Notes: generated by a model not told the origin, from the sequence alone. A stretch of DNA of 64,000 bases from Burkholderiaceae bacterium (GCA_023954035.1 JAMLIT010000001.1:96469-160468); one strand, 5' to 3'. Counted from the stretch's first letter, positions 18,054 to 28,097 are shown. Made by a program: numbers and translations.

Positions 18054-18414
18054 CGCGGTGCTCGGCGTCAAATCGGCGCTCAGCCTGCGTCAGATGGCGC
18101 AGCAGCACATGCGAGACGAGGTTGACACCAATGCCGCCAAAGAGCACGGGCAGCACGTACAAGGCCAGGCCCACTTCCGAGAGAAACACCGCGTCGTCCA
18201 GCACCGATACCGTTTTCTCTGCCAAATGGCTGAGCGACTGCAGCAAATACACATCCACCCCGGCCAACACGATCAGCAGCATGCCAAGTGCCAGCACCGT
18301 GAGAGAAGACACTGCGCGGCGAAACAGCAGTGCGAGATAGATTGCAATGGGCAGGACCAGCGAAACCGCGATCAACAGCCAGAAACGCAATTCGGGGAAA
18401 ACACTCGAAGGCAT
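18046..18414 (-). CDS. Small multi-pass membrane protein, unknown function
   Basis: A 122-residue protein with three predicted membrane helices (about residues 10-30, 35-55 and 80-105) and an acidic/basic tail (LTQAERRFDAEHRDD). The ATG at 18414 was chosen because translation upstream of it is Arg/Cys-rich and unlike coding sequence for this organism. Its stop overlaps the pbpC start by 8 bp, so translation is probably coupled and the two are co-transcribed. I do not recognise the family. The pairing with a peptidoglycan synthase suggests an envelope role, but nothing in the sequence proves this. Confidence 0.72.
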   Translation of the reverse strand: MPSSVFPELRFWLLIAVSLVLPIAIYLALLFRRAVSSLTVLALGMLLIVLAGVDVYLLQSLSHLAEKTVSVLDDAVFLSEVGLALYVLPVLFGGIGVNLVSHVLLRHLTQAERRFDAEHRDD

Positions 18415-18590
18415 GGAAAATGGGGCGCAAATAGCGCGCTCAGCTGGGAAGATCCTCCAGCATGCCAGACTGTCGGCGCGAACCAGCCGGCATGGCCCGA
18501 CCACCCTCCGCGAGGTCGCCGAAAACGCGGTGTCGCACACGGTCCAGCGGGGGTTGACGGACAATCGAGTTCTCAACCAGGAGCGCCCCT

Positions 18591-19796
18591 ATGTCCGAAT
18601 CGCTTAACCCTGGCAGCCGCTCTGACGCCCCGGCCCAAGCTTACCGCGACCGAAAGCGCTGGGCCTGGTTGCTGTCGATTGCCGTTCCCATGGTGGTGCT
18701 GGTCGGCCCGCTGCTCATGCTCAGAAGCAACGACCCGCGCCTGCTGTGGGTTCCGGTGGTGTTTTTCTATCTGGTCGCGCCGCTCCTGGACTGGCTGCTG
18801 GGCGAAGACCGCAGCAATCCGCCCGAGTCCGCGGTCCCGCAGCTGGAGGCCGACCGCTACTACCGCGTCGTGTCCTACCTGCTGGTGCCGGTGCTGTGGG
18901 CAGCATTCATCTTCAGTGCCTGGTTCGTCGCGCGCCACGACCTGCCGTGGTGGGGCGTGCTGGCCATGGTGCTGACGGCGGGCTCGGTGGGCGGCTTTTG
19001 CATCAACCTGGGGCACGAACTGGGCCACAAGATGCCCACGCTGGAGCGCCTGCTCGCGCGCCTGGTCCTGGCGCCCACAGGTTACGGGCATTTTTCCATC
19101 GAGCACAACCAGGGCCACCACCGACACGTGGCGACGCCGGCCGACCCGGCATCCTCGCGCATGGGCGAGTCGATCTACGCCTTCTTGCTGCGCGAAATGC
19201 CAGGCGCCCTGCGCCGCGCCTGGCAGATCGAAAGTGCCAGACTGGCGGTCAGTCGGCGCGCCGCCTGGTCCGTGCACAACGAAATCTTGCAAACGGGGAT
19301 GGTCACGCTGGCGCTCTGGGGTGGCCTGGCGCTCTGGCTGGGGCCGGGCATCCTGGTGTTTGTGCTGGCAGCGTCGTTCTGGGCCAACTTCCAGCTCACC
19401 TCAGCCAACTATGTCGAGCACTACGGCCTGCTGCGCCAGCGCCGCCCTTCCGGACGCTACGAACCCTGCCTGCCGCGCCACTCGTGGAACAGCAACCACG
19501 TGTTTTCCAACTGGGCACTGTTTCATCTGCAGCGCCACTCGGACCACCATGCCCACCCGTTTCGACGCTACCAGTCGCTGCGCCATTTCGATGAAGCACC
19601 GCAACTGCCCACCGGTTACTTTGGGATGTTCACCCTCGCCTACTTTCCGCCGCTGTGGCGCCGCGTGATGGACCCGCGTCTGCTCGCCGCCGTGGGGCGC
19701 GACGCGAGCCGGATCAATCTCGATCCGCGCAAGCGTGCGGCACTGGTGCGGCAGTACGGGCTGACGGATGCACCGCAGCCAGTGCCAACTGTGTGA
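18591..19796 (+). CDS. alkB: Alkane 1-monooxygenase (AlkB)
   Basis: A 401-residue integral-membrane non-heme di-iron hydroxylase. All the histidine boxes of AlkB are present: HELGHK (about residue 141), EHNQGHHRHVATPADPASSR (about 167-186), the HYG segment in NYVEHYGL and LQRHSDHHAHPFRRYQSLR (about 308-326). Six hydrophobic segments lie in the first two thirds, as in the family. It oxidises medium-chain n-alkanes to 1-alkanols using electrons from rubredoxin and rubredoxin reductase; neither partner gene nor an AlkS-type regulator is nearby. It sits between pbpC and the BCCT gene, and together with the latter separates pbpC from its usual alpha-2-macroglobulin neighbour, so it may be a later insertion. 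Confidence 0.95.
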   Translation: MSESLNPGSRSDAPAQAYRDRKRWAWLLSIAVPMVVLVGPLLMLRSNDPRLLWVPVVFFYLVAPLLDWLLGEDRSNPPESAVPQLEADRYYRVVSYLLVPVLWAAFIFSAWFVARHDLPWWGVLAMVLTAGSVGGFCINLGHELGHKMPTLERLLARLVLAPTGYGHFSIEHNQGHHRHVATPADPASSRMGESIYAFLLREMPGALRRAWQIESARLAVSRRAAWSVHNEILQTGMVTLALWGGLALWLGPGILVFVLAASFWANFQLTSANYVEHYGLLRQRRPSGRYEPCLPRHSWNSNHVFSNWALFHLQRHSDHHAHPFRRYQSLRHFDEAPQLPTGYFGMFTLAYFPPLWRRVMDPRLLAAVGRDASRINLDPRKRAALVRQYGLTDAPQPVPTV

Positions 19797-19808
19797 CGCA
19801 CGCCAGGT

Positions 19809-21908
19809 TCAATACGGCCCCTTGTGGCTGGGCGATCGGTGCAGCAGTCCGCTGCGCTGGTCGGCGCTGGTGATGCGGTAGCGCTCGTACTGGCGCAGGA
19901 TGTCCACGATGACTTCCTCACGCCGCAGGTACTGGATGTCGTAGCCTTCGCGGCCATCGGCAAAGAAGGTGATGGGTTCGAACACATAGGGCAGCGAGCC
20001 CTCGGGCGCGGCGTCGCGCACCGCAAAGGTGGCGGCGGCCCGGCGCGTCACGCGCACCCCATAGACGAAATCGCGCAACCGCGCATCGGGGATGGCAAAG
20101 CGCAGCGTTTCGTCCTGCTGCGGGTCACCCTGCAGCTCAGCCACGACGCCGCGTTGGCCCAACTCGGCGGCCACGTCGCGCATGGCCGGCACCACGGTCT
20201 CCGCCAGGTAGGCACGTACCTCGGCCTCGGTGGAATCGCGCACCATCTGCTCCAACCGGTGGCGCCAGTGCGCCCCACTCCAGAAGCTGGTGGCGGGCGC
20301 CAGGCCGCGCGTGGCGTGCGCCTGGTCGGCCTGCAGGCCCCGCCACAGGCCCCAGCAGAGCACCAGCATGATGAGCGCCACCGGCAAGGCCGCCACCAGC
20401 GTCATCGCCTGCAGCGCCTTGAGGCCGCCGGCGAGCATCAAGATGGCCGCCGTCACACCGAGCACTGCCGCCCAAAACAGACGCTGCCAGACCGGCGAAC
20501 GCGGATGGCCGCGCGAGGCGATGGTGTCCACCACAAACGCGCCCGAGTCGGCCGAGGTCACGAAGAACACCGCAATCAGCACAATCGCCAGCCAGGACAC
20601 GGCCGTGGACCAGGGCAGCAGCTCGAGGAAGTTGAACAGCAGCGCATCGACATTGCCCACCGTGGCGCCGAGCACACCTTGCGCGGCGTGGGTGTCGAGC
20701 CAGATGGCGCTGTTGCCAAAGGTGGTCATCCACAGCAGGTTGAAGGCCGTGGGCACCAGCAAGACGCCGACGATGAACTGGCGAATGCTGCGCCCGCGCG
20801 AAATGCGTGCAATGAACATGCCGACGAAGGGTGACCAGGAAATCCACCAGGCCCAGTACAGGATCGTCCAGCCACCGAACCAGCCGGCCTCCTGCGTGCC
20901 TTCGTAGGCAAAGGTGCGCAGCGAGAGCGACACCAGCTGCGACACGTAGTGGCCGATGTTCTCGCTCAGCGCCTGGAACAGGAACACCGTCGGCCCGGCG
21001 ATGATGACAAAGCCCAGCAGCAGGAACGAGAGCGAGAGATTGAGCTCGCTCAGGCGCCGCACGCCCTTGTCCAGACCACTGACGGCGGAAATGCCGGCCA
21101 GAGCGACCACCACGACGATGATGCCGACGCGAAACACATCGGTGCTGGTGTCCCAGCCGCCCACCCGCCCCAAACCTGCGGAAAGCTGGAGCGCACCGTA
21201 GCCCAGTGTGGTGGCGATGCCGGCAATGGTGCCCACCAGCGCAAACGCATCGACCGCGTGGCCTATGGGCCCGTTGATGCGCTCCTTGAGCAGCGGGTAC
21301 AGGCCCGAGCGCAGCGTCAGCGGCAGGTTGTAGCGAAAGCCGAAATACGCCAGCACCAAGCCCATGGTGCCGTAGATCGCCCAGGCATGAAAACCCCAGT
21401 GGAAGAACGTCACCTCCAGCGCCTCGCGCGCGGCGGCTGGCGTGCCGGCGATGGTGGTCGGGGGCTTGAGGAAGTGCTGCAGCGGCTCGGCCACGCCGAA
21501 ATACATCAGGCCGATGCCCATGCCGGCCGCGAACAGCATGGCAGTCCACGAGATGAAATTGAACTCGGGCGCGGAATTGTCGGGCCCGAGCTTGATATCG
21601 CCGTAGCGGCTGGAAGCGATCAGCACCAGAAACACCAGGAACACAGTGACCGCCACGGTGTAGAACCAGTCGAAATGCCCCACCACCCAGCTCTGGGCGC
21701 CCGAGAAAAGGCCGACGGCACGCTCAGGTTGCAAGGTGCAAAACACCAGCAGCGCGCCAAGTACGGCGAGCGCCGGCAGTACCACCGGCGCGGCCAGCGT
21801 CATGCGCGGGGTCGGCTCGGCCGCCGACAGAGGGCCGGTGGCCGCAGCAGGGGGCAAGGCCATGCCACTATCGTCGGGAAGCGATTCGTCGGTGTGGGGA
21901 GCGGACAT
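19809..21908 (-). CDS. BCCT family betaine/choline/carnitine transporter (BetT-like)
   Basis: A 699-residue secondary transporter. The ATG at 21908 has a strong AGGAGG site four bases upstream; upstream codons are not needed. About twelve membrane helices cover residues 35-555, with the family hallmarks GMGIGLMYFGVAEP near residue 135 and the Trp-rich segment GWTILYWAWWISWSPFVGMF near residue 345 that forms the aromatic box for trimethylammonium groups. A roughly 150-residue hydrophilic C-terminal tail is present, as in BetT, where it takes part in osmotic regulation. It imports choline, betaine or a related quaternary amine coupled to H+ or Na+. No betaine-synthesis genes (betA/betB) are adjacent, so the substrate is a guess. 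Confidence 0.92.
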   Translation of the reverse strand: MSAPHTDESLPDDSGMALPPAAATGPLSAAEPTPRMTLAAPVVLPALAVLGALLVFCTLQPERAVGLFSGAQSWVVGHFDWFYTVAVTVFLVFLVLIASSRYGDIKLGPDNSAPEFNFISWTAMLFAAGMGIGLMYFGVAEPLQHFLKPPTTIAGTPAAAREALEVTFFHWGFHAWAIYGTMGLVLAYFGFRYNLPLTLRSGLYPLLKERINGPIGHAVDAFALVGTIAGIATTLGYGALQLSAGLGRVGGWDTSTDVFRVGIIVVVVALAGISAVSGLDKGVRRLSELNLSLSFLLLGFVIIAGPTVFLFQALSENIGHYVSQLVSLSLRTFAYEGTQEAGWFGGWTILYWAWWISWSPFVGMFIARISRGRSIRQFIVGVLLVPTAFNLLWMTTFGNSAIWLDTHAAQGVLGATVGNVDALLFNFLELLPWSTAVSWLAIVLIAVFFVTSADSGAFVVDTIASRGHPRSPVWQRLFWAAVLGVTAAILMLAGGLKALQAMTLVAALPVALIMLVLCWGLWRGLQADQAHATRGLAPATSFWSGAHWRHRLEQMVRDSTEAEVRAYLAETVVPAMRDVAAELGQRGVVAELQGDPQQDETLRFAIPDARLRDFVYGVRVTRRAAATFAVRDAAPEGSLPYVFEPITFFADGREGYDIQYLRREEVIVDILRQYERYRITSADQRSGLLHRSPSHKGPY

Positions 21909-22026
21909 GCGGCCTCCTGAAAAGTTGGCGCCAAGGCGGCGCCGAGCCACGGCAGCCAGGCGGCACAGGGGATGGGAGGGCAGTGTGCGCGCTGTTTTCC
22001 CATGCACCGCCGGCGGTGCACCTCCA

Positions 22027-22086
22027 AAAAATGACAAAAATTTGGCTCTAGCGCTTACCAGCTAAGCGCATCAAGCTCATTTTTCA
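22027..22086. repeat. Palindromic repeat, copy 3
   Basis: Perfect inverted repeat GCGCTTA (22051-22057), loop CCAGC, TAAGCGC (22063-22069), with T- and A-rich flanks. It overlaps the last bases of the alpha-2-macroglobulin gene (stop at 22077-22079). As with copies 1, 4 and 5, it lies at a gene 3' end, where the stem and T-rich flank could act as a transcription terminator. Confidence 0.8.
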
Positions 22087-25000
22087 GTAGCATTCTGATT
22101 GGATTGCCCCTGCACCTTCACCGGCGCATTGGGCGATTCGCCAAACATCTCCGGCGCGTACAGCGCCTCGACGCGCGTTGGTGGCAACGCGAAGCTGCCC
22201 GCATTGTTCAAACGAATCGTGTACTGCAGCTTCACCTTGCCCTCGGGCAGGTATTCGTAGTAGCTGCGGAAGGCCTCAAAGCTGCGCTCCTCAAACGCCA
22301 TCCAGCCATTGCCTGAGCGCTTTTCGCCCTGGGTCGCAATTTCGGAATCGCGCCCCAGGCCGCTGCCCAGAATGGTGGCGCCGCCGGGAATCGGGTCGGT
22401 GATCGCCACCCAGGTCATGTTGGCGCTGGCGTCCACTTCCAGCGTGACGCGCAGCACGTCGCCGCGCGAATACTGGCCAGCAGGCAAGCTCTTGTCGGCC
22501 TGCTCCACTGCCTCCACCGTGCGGCGCACGCGGTAGCCCGCGTCCAACGGTGCGGTGCGCGGCACAGCGGCGAGCGACTGCACCGTCAGCCAGGGCTTGC
22601 CCGTCCCCTGGTGCGTGACGGCCAGGGTTTGGCCTCCAGCTTTCGGCCAAGGCAGGAACATCGTGTTGCCGCTGAGCATGCCGGGCGCCGATGGCGCGCC
22701 AAAGGCGCTGGCTTCGTGCGGCGCTCCTGCGGCGTCGGCGGGCTTGCGCCGCGTGACCTTGGTCCAGTCCACCTTGGCAGTCTCGCTGCCCAGACTGGCC
22801 TGCGTGCTGCCAGCAACGGGCGTGCGCTCGAACTTGGCAGAAAAACTGCGCAGCGCCAGCGCGCCCCACAAATTGGCCGTCGTGGTGTGCCAGGCACCGC
22901 CTTGCTGGCGCGCGATGAAGCCGGTGACGAGGCGCGGCAGCTCACTCTGCCAGGCTGGATCATCCATAACCGTCAACAGCAAACGGGCGGCGTTCACGTC
23001 GCTGCCCTGCATCAGCCACCACCAGCTGTCTTGCTGCTCGGTGCTGAACGCCACGCGCGTGCCCTGGTAATTCAGGCGGCTGTGCAGAATCTGCTCGGCT
23101 TCCTGCAGGCGCGCGGCCTGGTTGGCGATGCCCGGCACGCGGCGCAAAATGCGCAGCCAGTCGATGACGGCGTGCGTGGGCCACTGGTTGGGGGCGATCG
23201 TGATGCTTGAGAGCATGCGCGCCTGCGCCTTGCCACTGCGCGACAGCGCCTCAATGGCGGCGAGCTTGCGCATCGGCAAATCCTCGCGCGGGCTCCAGAA
23301 CTTGCGCGCGATTTTCCCTTCGACAAAGGCCACCAGCGCATGCTCCATGGGTGCGCGCACGGCGTCCGGCAGGCCCATGCTGGGGTCGAGCTTGGCGGCT
23401 TCGTCGGCGGCGGAGATCAGGAAGGCAGTGAGTGTGTCGCTGCCCCGGCGCGTTTCGCCGGCGCGCGGCGGGAAGTAGTTCGCCAGGCCATCTTCATCGA
23501 GGTAGGTCGGCACGCGCGCCATCAGCGCGCGCCAGGCCGCCGCATCGTCCATGCCAATGGCCTTGCTGGCCAGTTGCTCCAGGCAGCTGTAGGGGTAGCG
23601 CGCCCACCAGTCGCGCACGCCGGGCAGCCCCTCGGCCAGCTTGGGCTGCACCGCCAGACTGATGCCGCCGCGCCCCGGCAACGCGGTGGGCGGCGGCGCG
23701 ACGGGCAGCTCGTAGCTGCCGTCCAGCTGCACCAACGTGCCCTGCTGCACCGAGACTGGCACCGTGGGCACGATGCGCTGCTGCGCCTTGAGCGCGTCGC
23801 GCGCGCCGCCCAGGGTGTCGTGCGCCTCGATTTCCCACAGCAGGGATTGGGCGCGGGTCTGGCCCAGCTGCTCGGGCGCTGTCACGCTCCAGGCCAGCTC
23901 GCGCGCCTCGCCAGCCGGTATATCCACCGTTTGCGATTTGATTTCCAGCAAAGTGGCGCGCGGAGCAACTTCCACCTTCATGGCCTTGGCCGTGGTGTTG
24001 CGCAGCGTGATTTGCGCGCGGAACTCATCCCCCTCCCGCACCAGTGGCGGCAGGCCGCTGATGATTTGCAGGTCCTGCGTGCTGCGGATGGTCGTCGAGC
24101 CCGTGCCAAACAGGCCTACCGCCGCATCGGCCACCGCGACGATGCGAAAGCTCGTCAGCGCGTCGTTCAGCGGCACCGTGACCTGGGCCTGGCCCTTGTC
24201 GTCCAGCTTGACCACGGGTTGCCAGAGCAGCAAGGTGTCGAGCAGCTCGCGGGTCGGCGCACGGCCGCCACCACCGCCAGGCGCGGCGGCTTTCTTGCCG
24301 TAGTGGCGCCGGCCAATGATTTCCATTTGGGCTGTGGCCGTCTGCACGCCCCAGGCGCGGCGCTGCAGCATGGCGCCAAGCAGATTCCAGCTGGTGTTGG
24401 GCATGAGTTCGAGCAGCGCTTCATCCACTGCGGCCAGCGCCACTTCGGCGTTCGCCGCAGGTTTGCCATCGGGGAGCAGGGCCGTAATGGTGACTTGCGC
24501 CTTGCCGCGCACCGGGTAGCTGGCCTGGTCGGCCGCCACCTTCACATCAATGCGGTGCGCCCCTGCACCCACCTTGATCTCCGCCATGCCAAAGCGGAAC
24601 GCCGGCTTGCTCAGGTCCACCAGGGCGGTCGGCAGCTGGTACTGCTTGCCGTCGTACCAGAAGGCGCCCCACCACTCGCGCGGCGCCTTGTAGCCCCAGG
24701 TGAAGAAGCTGTACCAGGGCACCTCGTGCAGGCGCCCGCGCAGCGCCAGCACGCTGATGTACACATTCGGCCCCCAGTGGGGCTGCACCTTGAGCGAAAC
24801 GCTGGGGTCCTTGCCCGAGAGCTTCATCACTTGCGTCTCGATGATGCCCTCGCGTTCCACCGCCACCAGGGCCGTGGCTTCACGGAACGGCATGCGCACC
24901 TGCAGGCGTGCGGTCTCGCCCGGCTGGTAGCTGCGTCGCTCGGGCAGCACGTCGATGCGGTCGTGGTTCTGGCCGCCAAACCATTGTTCGCCGGCCCGGC

Positions 25001-28000
25001 TGACCCAGACGGACGAGGCCGCGTCAAAGGTGTTGCCGTCCTTGTCGCGCGCCGTGGCGACCAGCTCGATTTCCCCAACCTCGTCGAGCCGCGCCTCGCA
25101 CAGAAGCAGGCCGCGCGCATCGCTCTTGCCGGTGCACAGTGTGCCCAGGTCGTGCGTTTCGGTGTGGTTGTCGTAGCTGTAGAAGCCGCCGACGATGCGC
25201 TTGCGGCTGCTGGTGGTGGTGCGGGCCACAGCTTGCACCTGCAGCGGCACCGCTGCCAGCGGTTTGCCATCGGGCGAGAGCGCCAACACCTGGAAGCGCG
25301 CCTTGCTCCCGGACGACACCCAGCCCTCGGTCTTGATGCCGGCCACGACGCCGGCTGGCCAGAGCGTTCTGCTGCTGCGCAGCGTCTGCACCTCGCCGCT
25401 CGGGTCTGCGTAGGTGGCCTCGATGACCAATTCTTGTGCACTTGCGGCGCGCGGCACCGGATCGAGCGTCAAATGCCCACCGCCCTTGGCGTCCAGCGTC
25501 AACGGGAGCTTGTCCGCAATGATGCGGCTGTCGCTGGCGGAGGTAGAGGGAGCGCCGGATTCGTCTTCGTCCTCGGCCATGCCTTGTTGCGCATTCTGCG
25601 CATCGCGCTGGCGTGGCGGGCTGAAGGTAAATTCGTCATAGTCGGCAAACGACAGACTTTTGCCGCGCACCAGCGCCGAGACACGCACTGGCAAGCGCGC
25701 AGCGGGGCCTCCAGAGACATAGTTCACCTGCACATCCACGGGCAGCTTGCGCAGATTGACCAGCGCGCCCTTCTGCTGTGGACCGACGCGACCCTCCAGC
25801 ACCGGCAGGCGAAAGGCTTCAACACGGAACTCGCCCGACGCCAGGCTTTGTCCCTGCCCGCCTTTGCCACGCAATTCCACGCTGTACACGCCCAGCTTGG
25901 CGGCTGGCGGCACAGCAAATTCACTCTGCGCGCTGCGGCCGCCGGTTGCTGTGCTGCGCCAGGCCAGCGGCTGGATGAACTGCTGACCACTGCCCACATG
26001 CGTGACCAACAGCTCGGTGGGTTCGGATTCAGAGAGCGCAAATCCCGCTGCCGTCTCGGCGCGCAGGAAATGCTTCATTGACACCGTTTCTCCGGCGCGC
26101 AGCAAGGTGCGGTCAAACACGGTGTGGGCCCGCTGGTCGCGCTCGGCGTCGCTGCTGGTGGGCACATTGAAACGCCAGGGCTCGATGCCGCGCTGCCATT
26201 CGCTCCAGGTAAACGCCATATCGGCGACGCCGTCGCCAGCGGTGTGGCGCACGCTGACGAAGTACCCTTCGGCGGTGCTGTAGTCGTCCTGGCGATCATC
26301 ACAGATCGGAGCGCTGGTGGGCAGACCGGTGATGGGCGCGCGGCCCTGGGCGTCGGTGATGCCCTCCGCCAGCAGGCGGCCGTCACATCCCGAGACTTGC
26401 ACCTTGGCGCCTTCGACGACCTTGCCCTTGTCGAGCGAAGTCACCCAGGCCAGCGCGTTCTCGCGGCCCAGTTTGAAGTGCACCGCCAGATTCGTCACCA
26501 GCGCGCTGGTGCGCACGTACATGGTGCGCTTGGCACCGTATTCCGGCGCCAGCAGCGAGGCGCCCAGCACCGGTGAAGCGACCTCCAGCACATGAAACCC
26601 TGGCGAGAGCGGCACCCCCACCACTTCGAACGGGCGCGGGTCGGCAGCGTCGGCCTGCGGCAAGCTGATGCTGCGGGCGCCGGGCAAGCCGGCCAGCAAG
26701 GACACCATGCGCGTTTGCAGGTAGTTCTTGTCGCCATCCTTGAGCACCGGGGGCAGCGCACCCCGCGCATCGCGCCGGGCCTGCTTGCGCGTGACCTCGC
26801 TGCGGTCGTAGGTCTGTACGCGGCGGTACCAGGCAATGATGTCGGCATCCGTCTGAGGCGTGAGCGTAGCCATCTGCGCGCCTGCGGCGCCGGGCGCCGG
26901 GCCCAGGGCTTGCACCCTCAGCGCCGGTTCGACCTTGCGCAGGGTGATGGGCAGCAGCGCCGGGCCATTGGGCCCCTCGGCAAAGCGCTCGACAATGCCA
27001 AACGGTGCGGCGGCGAACTTGGCCAGCGGTGGCATGGCGCCGGTGCGCACCGGCAGGGGAAACATGCCGGCATTGGCCAGGGGGCGGCCCGCTGCGTCGG
27101 CAAAGTCCTTGGGCAGCTCCAGCGTGTACGCCGTGGATTCCGCGAACGGCGGCGCGAAGCGCACGCTCTCAACCAAGGTGTCGCCTTGGACAGATGCTGC
27201 TGGTTCCTCGCTGTCAAAGACCGGCTTGGCCACTTCAAGCGGCCCGCGCAGACGCAGCGCGGAGGCGAACTTGTACGGCACGGGGGCACTGAAGGCGACG
27301 GTCATCGGCCGGATGGGAAGGCAGGCGGCCTGCGCGTTTTCGCGCTCGCAGCGCAGTTCGGCGGTGAAGGCGTCGCGCACCGTGAAGTTGAAGCGCTTGT
27401 CCACTTTGGTCACCACGCCGCTGGGCGTGGCCAGGCCCTTGCCCACCACGAGCTGCAGCTTGCTGCCAGGCGTCAGGCGGCGGTTGCAGGCCAGAGTGGC
27501 GATGGTCAGGGGTGCCCTGGCGGCCTGCTGGTCCATGCGCAGGGCCTTGAGCAGTTCGTCGCGCTGCGCGCCCTCAAGCAGGCGCACGCCAATGCGCTCG
27601 CCCAGGCCTTCCATGCTGCACCAGGCGCTGGCCCGGATGCTGTCCAGCGTCGCCGGGCCGCTCAGGCGCAGCACAAAAACCTGTTCTTCGTCCAGCGCCT
27701 GCCAGGTGCCCGGACGCACCTGTTCGACAAACGGCCCACCACTATTGAATTCATAGCTAGTAGCGCCCTTCCAGTCTGCGCCAGAGGGCGATTTAAGCGA
27801 CAAATTTGGCTGCGCGGTGCAGCGCACGCCCGGCGGCAGACGCTGTGCAAAGTCGAACACCCATTCGCGCTCGCTGGTCCAGCGGCCGGTGCCCTGGCTG
27901 GCAGCCGCATCGCTGCAGCTGATGCTGAAAGGCGCCGGTGCCTTGGGGTCGCCGAACTGCACCGCTGGCGCGTCAAAGCGCACCGACACCTGACGCACCT

Positions 28001-28097
28001 GCGCCACTTCACCCTGCGGGGAAAAGCGCGTCGCTTGCAGTGCCTGAGCATTTCCAGCCGCCAGGACAAGTGCCCACGCCGCGATGTTTGTCTTCAC
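22077..28097 (-). CDS. Bacterial alpha-2-macroglobulin with thioester (YfhM-type)
   Basis: A 2006-residue protease-trapping protein. A Sec signal peptide (MKTNIAAWALVLAAGNAQA) precedes serial MG domains (the bait-region area around residues 650-1000 holds Ser/Glu-rich stretches), then the thioester domain with the CLEQ motif at Cys1505-Gln1508 (in YPYSCLEQLASK), the alpha-hairpin toroid and a receptor-like C-terminal domain. These proteins inhibit foreign proteases in the periplasm and usually pair with PBP1C. The start is a GTG with AGGAG seven bases upstream. Unlike E. coli YfhM, the signal region shows no lipobox Cys, so it would be soluble or held otherwise. pbpC is 4 kb downstream, separated by alkB and a BCCT gene. 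Confidence 0.94.
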   Translation of the reverse strand: MKTNIAAWALVLAAGNAQALQATRFSPQGEVAQVRQVSVRFDAPAVQFGDPKAPAPFSISCSDAAASQGTGRWTSEREWVFDFAQRLPPGVRCTAQPNLSLKSPSGADWKGATSYEFNSGGPFVEQVRPGTWQALDEEQVFVLRLSGPATLDSIRASAWCSMEGLGERIGVRLLEGAQRDELLKALRMDQQAARAPLTIATLACNRRLTPGSKLQLVVGKGLATPSGVVTKVDKRFNFTVRDAFTAELRCERENAQAACLPIRPMTVAFSAPVPYKFASALRLRGPLEVAKPVFDSEEPAASVQGDTLVESVRFAPPFAESTAYTLELPKDFADAAGRPLANAGMFPLPVRTGAMPPLAKFAAAPFGIVERFAEGPNGPALLPITLRKVEPALRVQALGPAPGAAGAQMATLTPQTDADIIAWYRRVQTYDRSEVTRKQARRDARGALPPVLKDGDKNYLQTRMVSLLAGLPGARSISLPQADAADPRPFEVVGVPLSPGFHVLEVASPVLGASLLAPEYGAKRTMYVRTSALVTNLAVHFKLGRENALAWVTSLDKGKVVEGAKVQVSGCDGRLLAEGITDAQGRAPITGLPTSAPICDDRQDDYSTAEGYFVSVRHTAGDGVADMAFTWSEWQRGIEPWRFNVPTSSDAERDQRAHTVFDRTLLRAGETVSMKHFLRAETAAGFALSESEPTELLVTHVGSGQQFIQPLAWRSTATGGRSAQSEFAVPPAAKLGVYSVELRGKGGQGQSLASGEFRVEAFRLPVLEGRVGPQQKGALVNLRKLPVDVQVNYVSGGPAARLPVRVSALVRGKSLSFADYDEFTFSPPRQRDAQNAQQGMAEDEDESGAPSTSASDSRIIADKLPLTLDAKGGGHLTLDPVPRAASAQELVIEATYADPSGEVQTLRSSRTLWPAGVVAGIKTEGWVSSGSKARFQVLALSPDGKPLAAVPLQVQAVARTTTSSRKRIVGGFYSYDNHTETHDLGTLCTGKSDARGLLLCEARLDEVGEIELVATARDKDGNTFDAASSVWVSRAGEQWFGGQNHDRIDVLPERRSYQPGETARLQVRMPFREATALVAVEREGIIETQVMKLSGKDPSVSLKVQPHWGPNVYISVLALRGRLHEVPWYSFFTWGYKAPREWWGAFWYDGKQYQLPTALVDLSKPAFRFGMAEIKVGAGAHRIDVKVAADQASYPVRGKAQVTITALLPDGKPAANAEVALAAVDEALLELMPNTSWNLLGAMLQRRAWGVQTATAQMEIIGRRHYGKKAAAPGGGGGRAPTRELLDTLLLWQPVVKLDDKGQAQVTVPLNDALTSFRIVAVADAAVGLFGTGSTTIRSTQDLQIISGLPPLVREGDEFRAQITLRNTTAKAMKVEVAPRATLLEIKSQTVDIPAGEARELAWSVTAPEQLGQTRAQSLLWEIEAHDTLGGARDALKAQQRIVPTVPVSVQQGTLVQLDGSYELPVAPPPTALPGRGGISLAVQPKLAEGLPGVRDWWARYPYSCLEQLASKAIGMDDAAAWRALMARVPTYLDEDGLANYFPPRAGETRRGSDTLTAFLISAADEAAKLDPSMGLPDAVRAPMEHALVAFVEGKIARKFWSPREDLPMRKLAAIEALSRSGKAQARMLSSITIAPNQWPTHAVIDWLRILRRVPGIANQAARLQEAEQILHSRLNYQGTRVAFSTEQQDSWWWLMQGSDVNAARLLLTVMDDPAWQSELPRLVTGFIARQQGGAWHTTTANLWGALALRSFSAKFERTPVAGSTQASLGSETAKVDWTKVTRRKPADAAGAPHEASAFGAPSAPGMLSGNTMFLPWPKAGGQTLAVTHQGTGKPWLTVQSLAAVPRTAPLDAGYRVRRTVEAVEQADKSLPAGQYSRGDVLRVTLEVDASANMTWVAITDPIPGGATILGSGLGRDSEIATQGEKRSGNGWMAFEERSFEAFRSYYEYLPEGKVKLQYTIRLNNAGSFALPPTRVEALYAPEMFGESPNAPVKVQGQSNQNATEK
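27738..27766. repeat. Possible half copy of the palindromic repeat inside the alpha-2-macroglobulin gene
   Basis: The stretch CACTATTGAATTCATAGCTA followed by GTAGCGC resembles the left arm of the family repeat (compare GAAATTAGTAGCTACTAACGC at 40.1 kb), but the right arm is absent. It is translated in frame as part of ATSYEFNSGG near residue 115. This is a match by eye and could be chance. Confidence 0.35.

Noticed and set aside
23340-26081. 913-codon plus-strand frame opposite the alpha-2-macroglobulin gene
   Set aside because: It is a shadow of the real gene: low-complexity His/Arg/Gln-rich translation with no recognisable domain, while the minus strand encodes a full family member with CLEQ.
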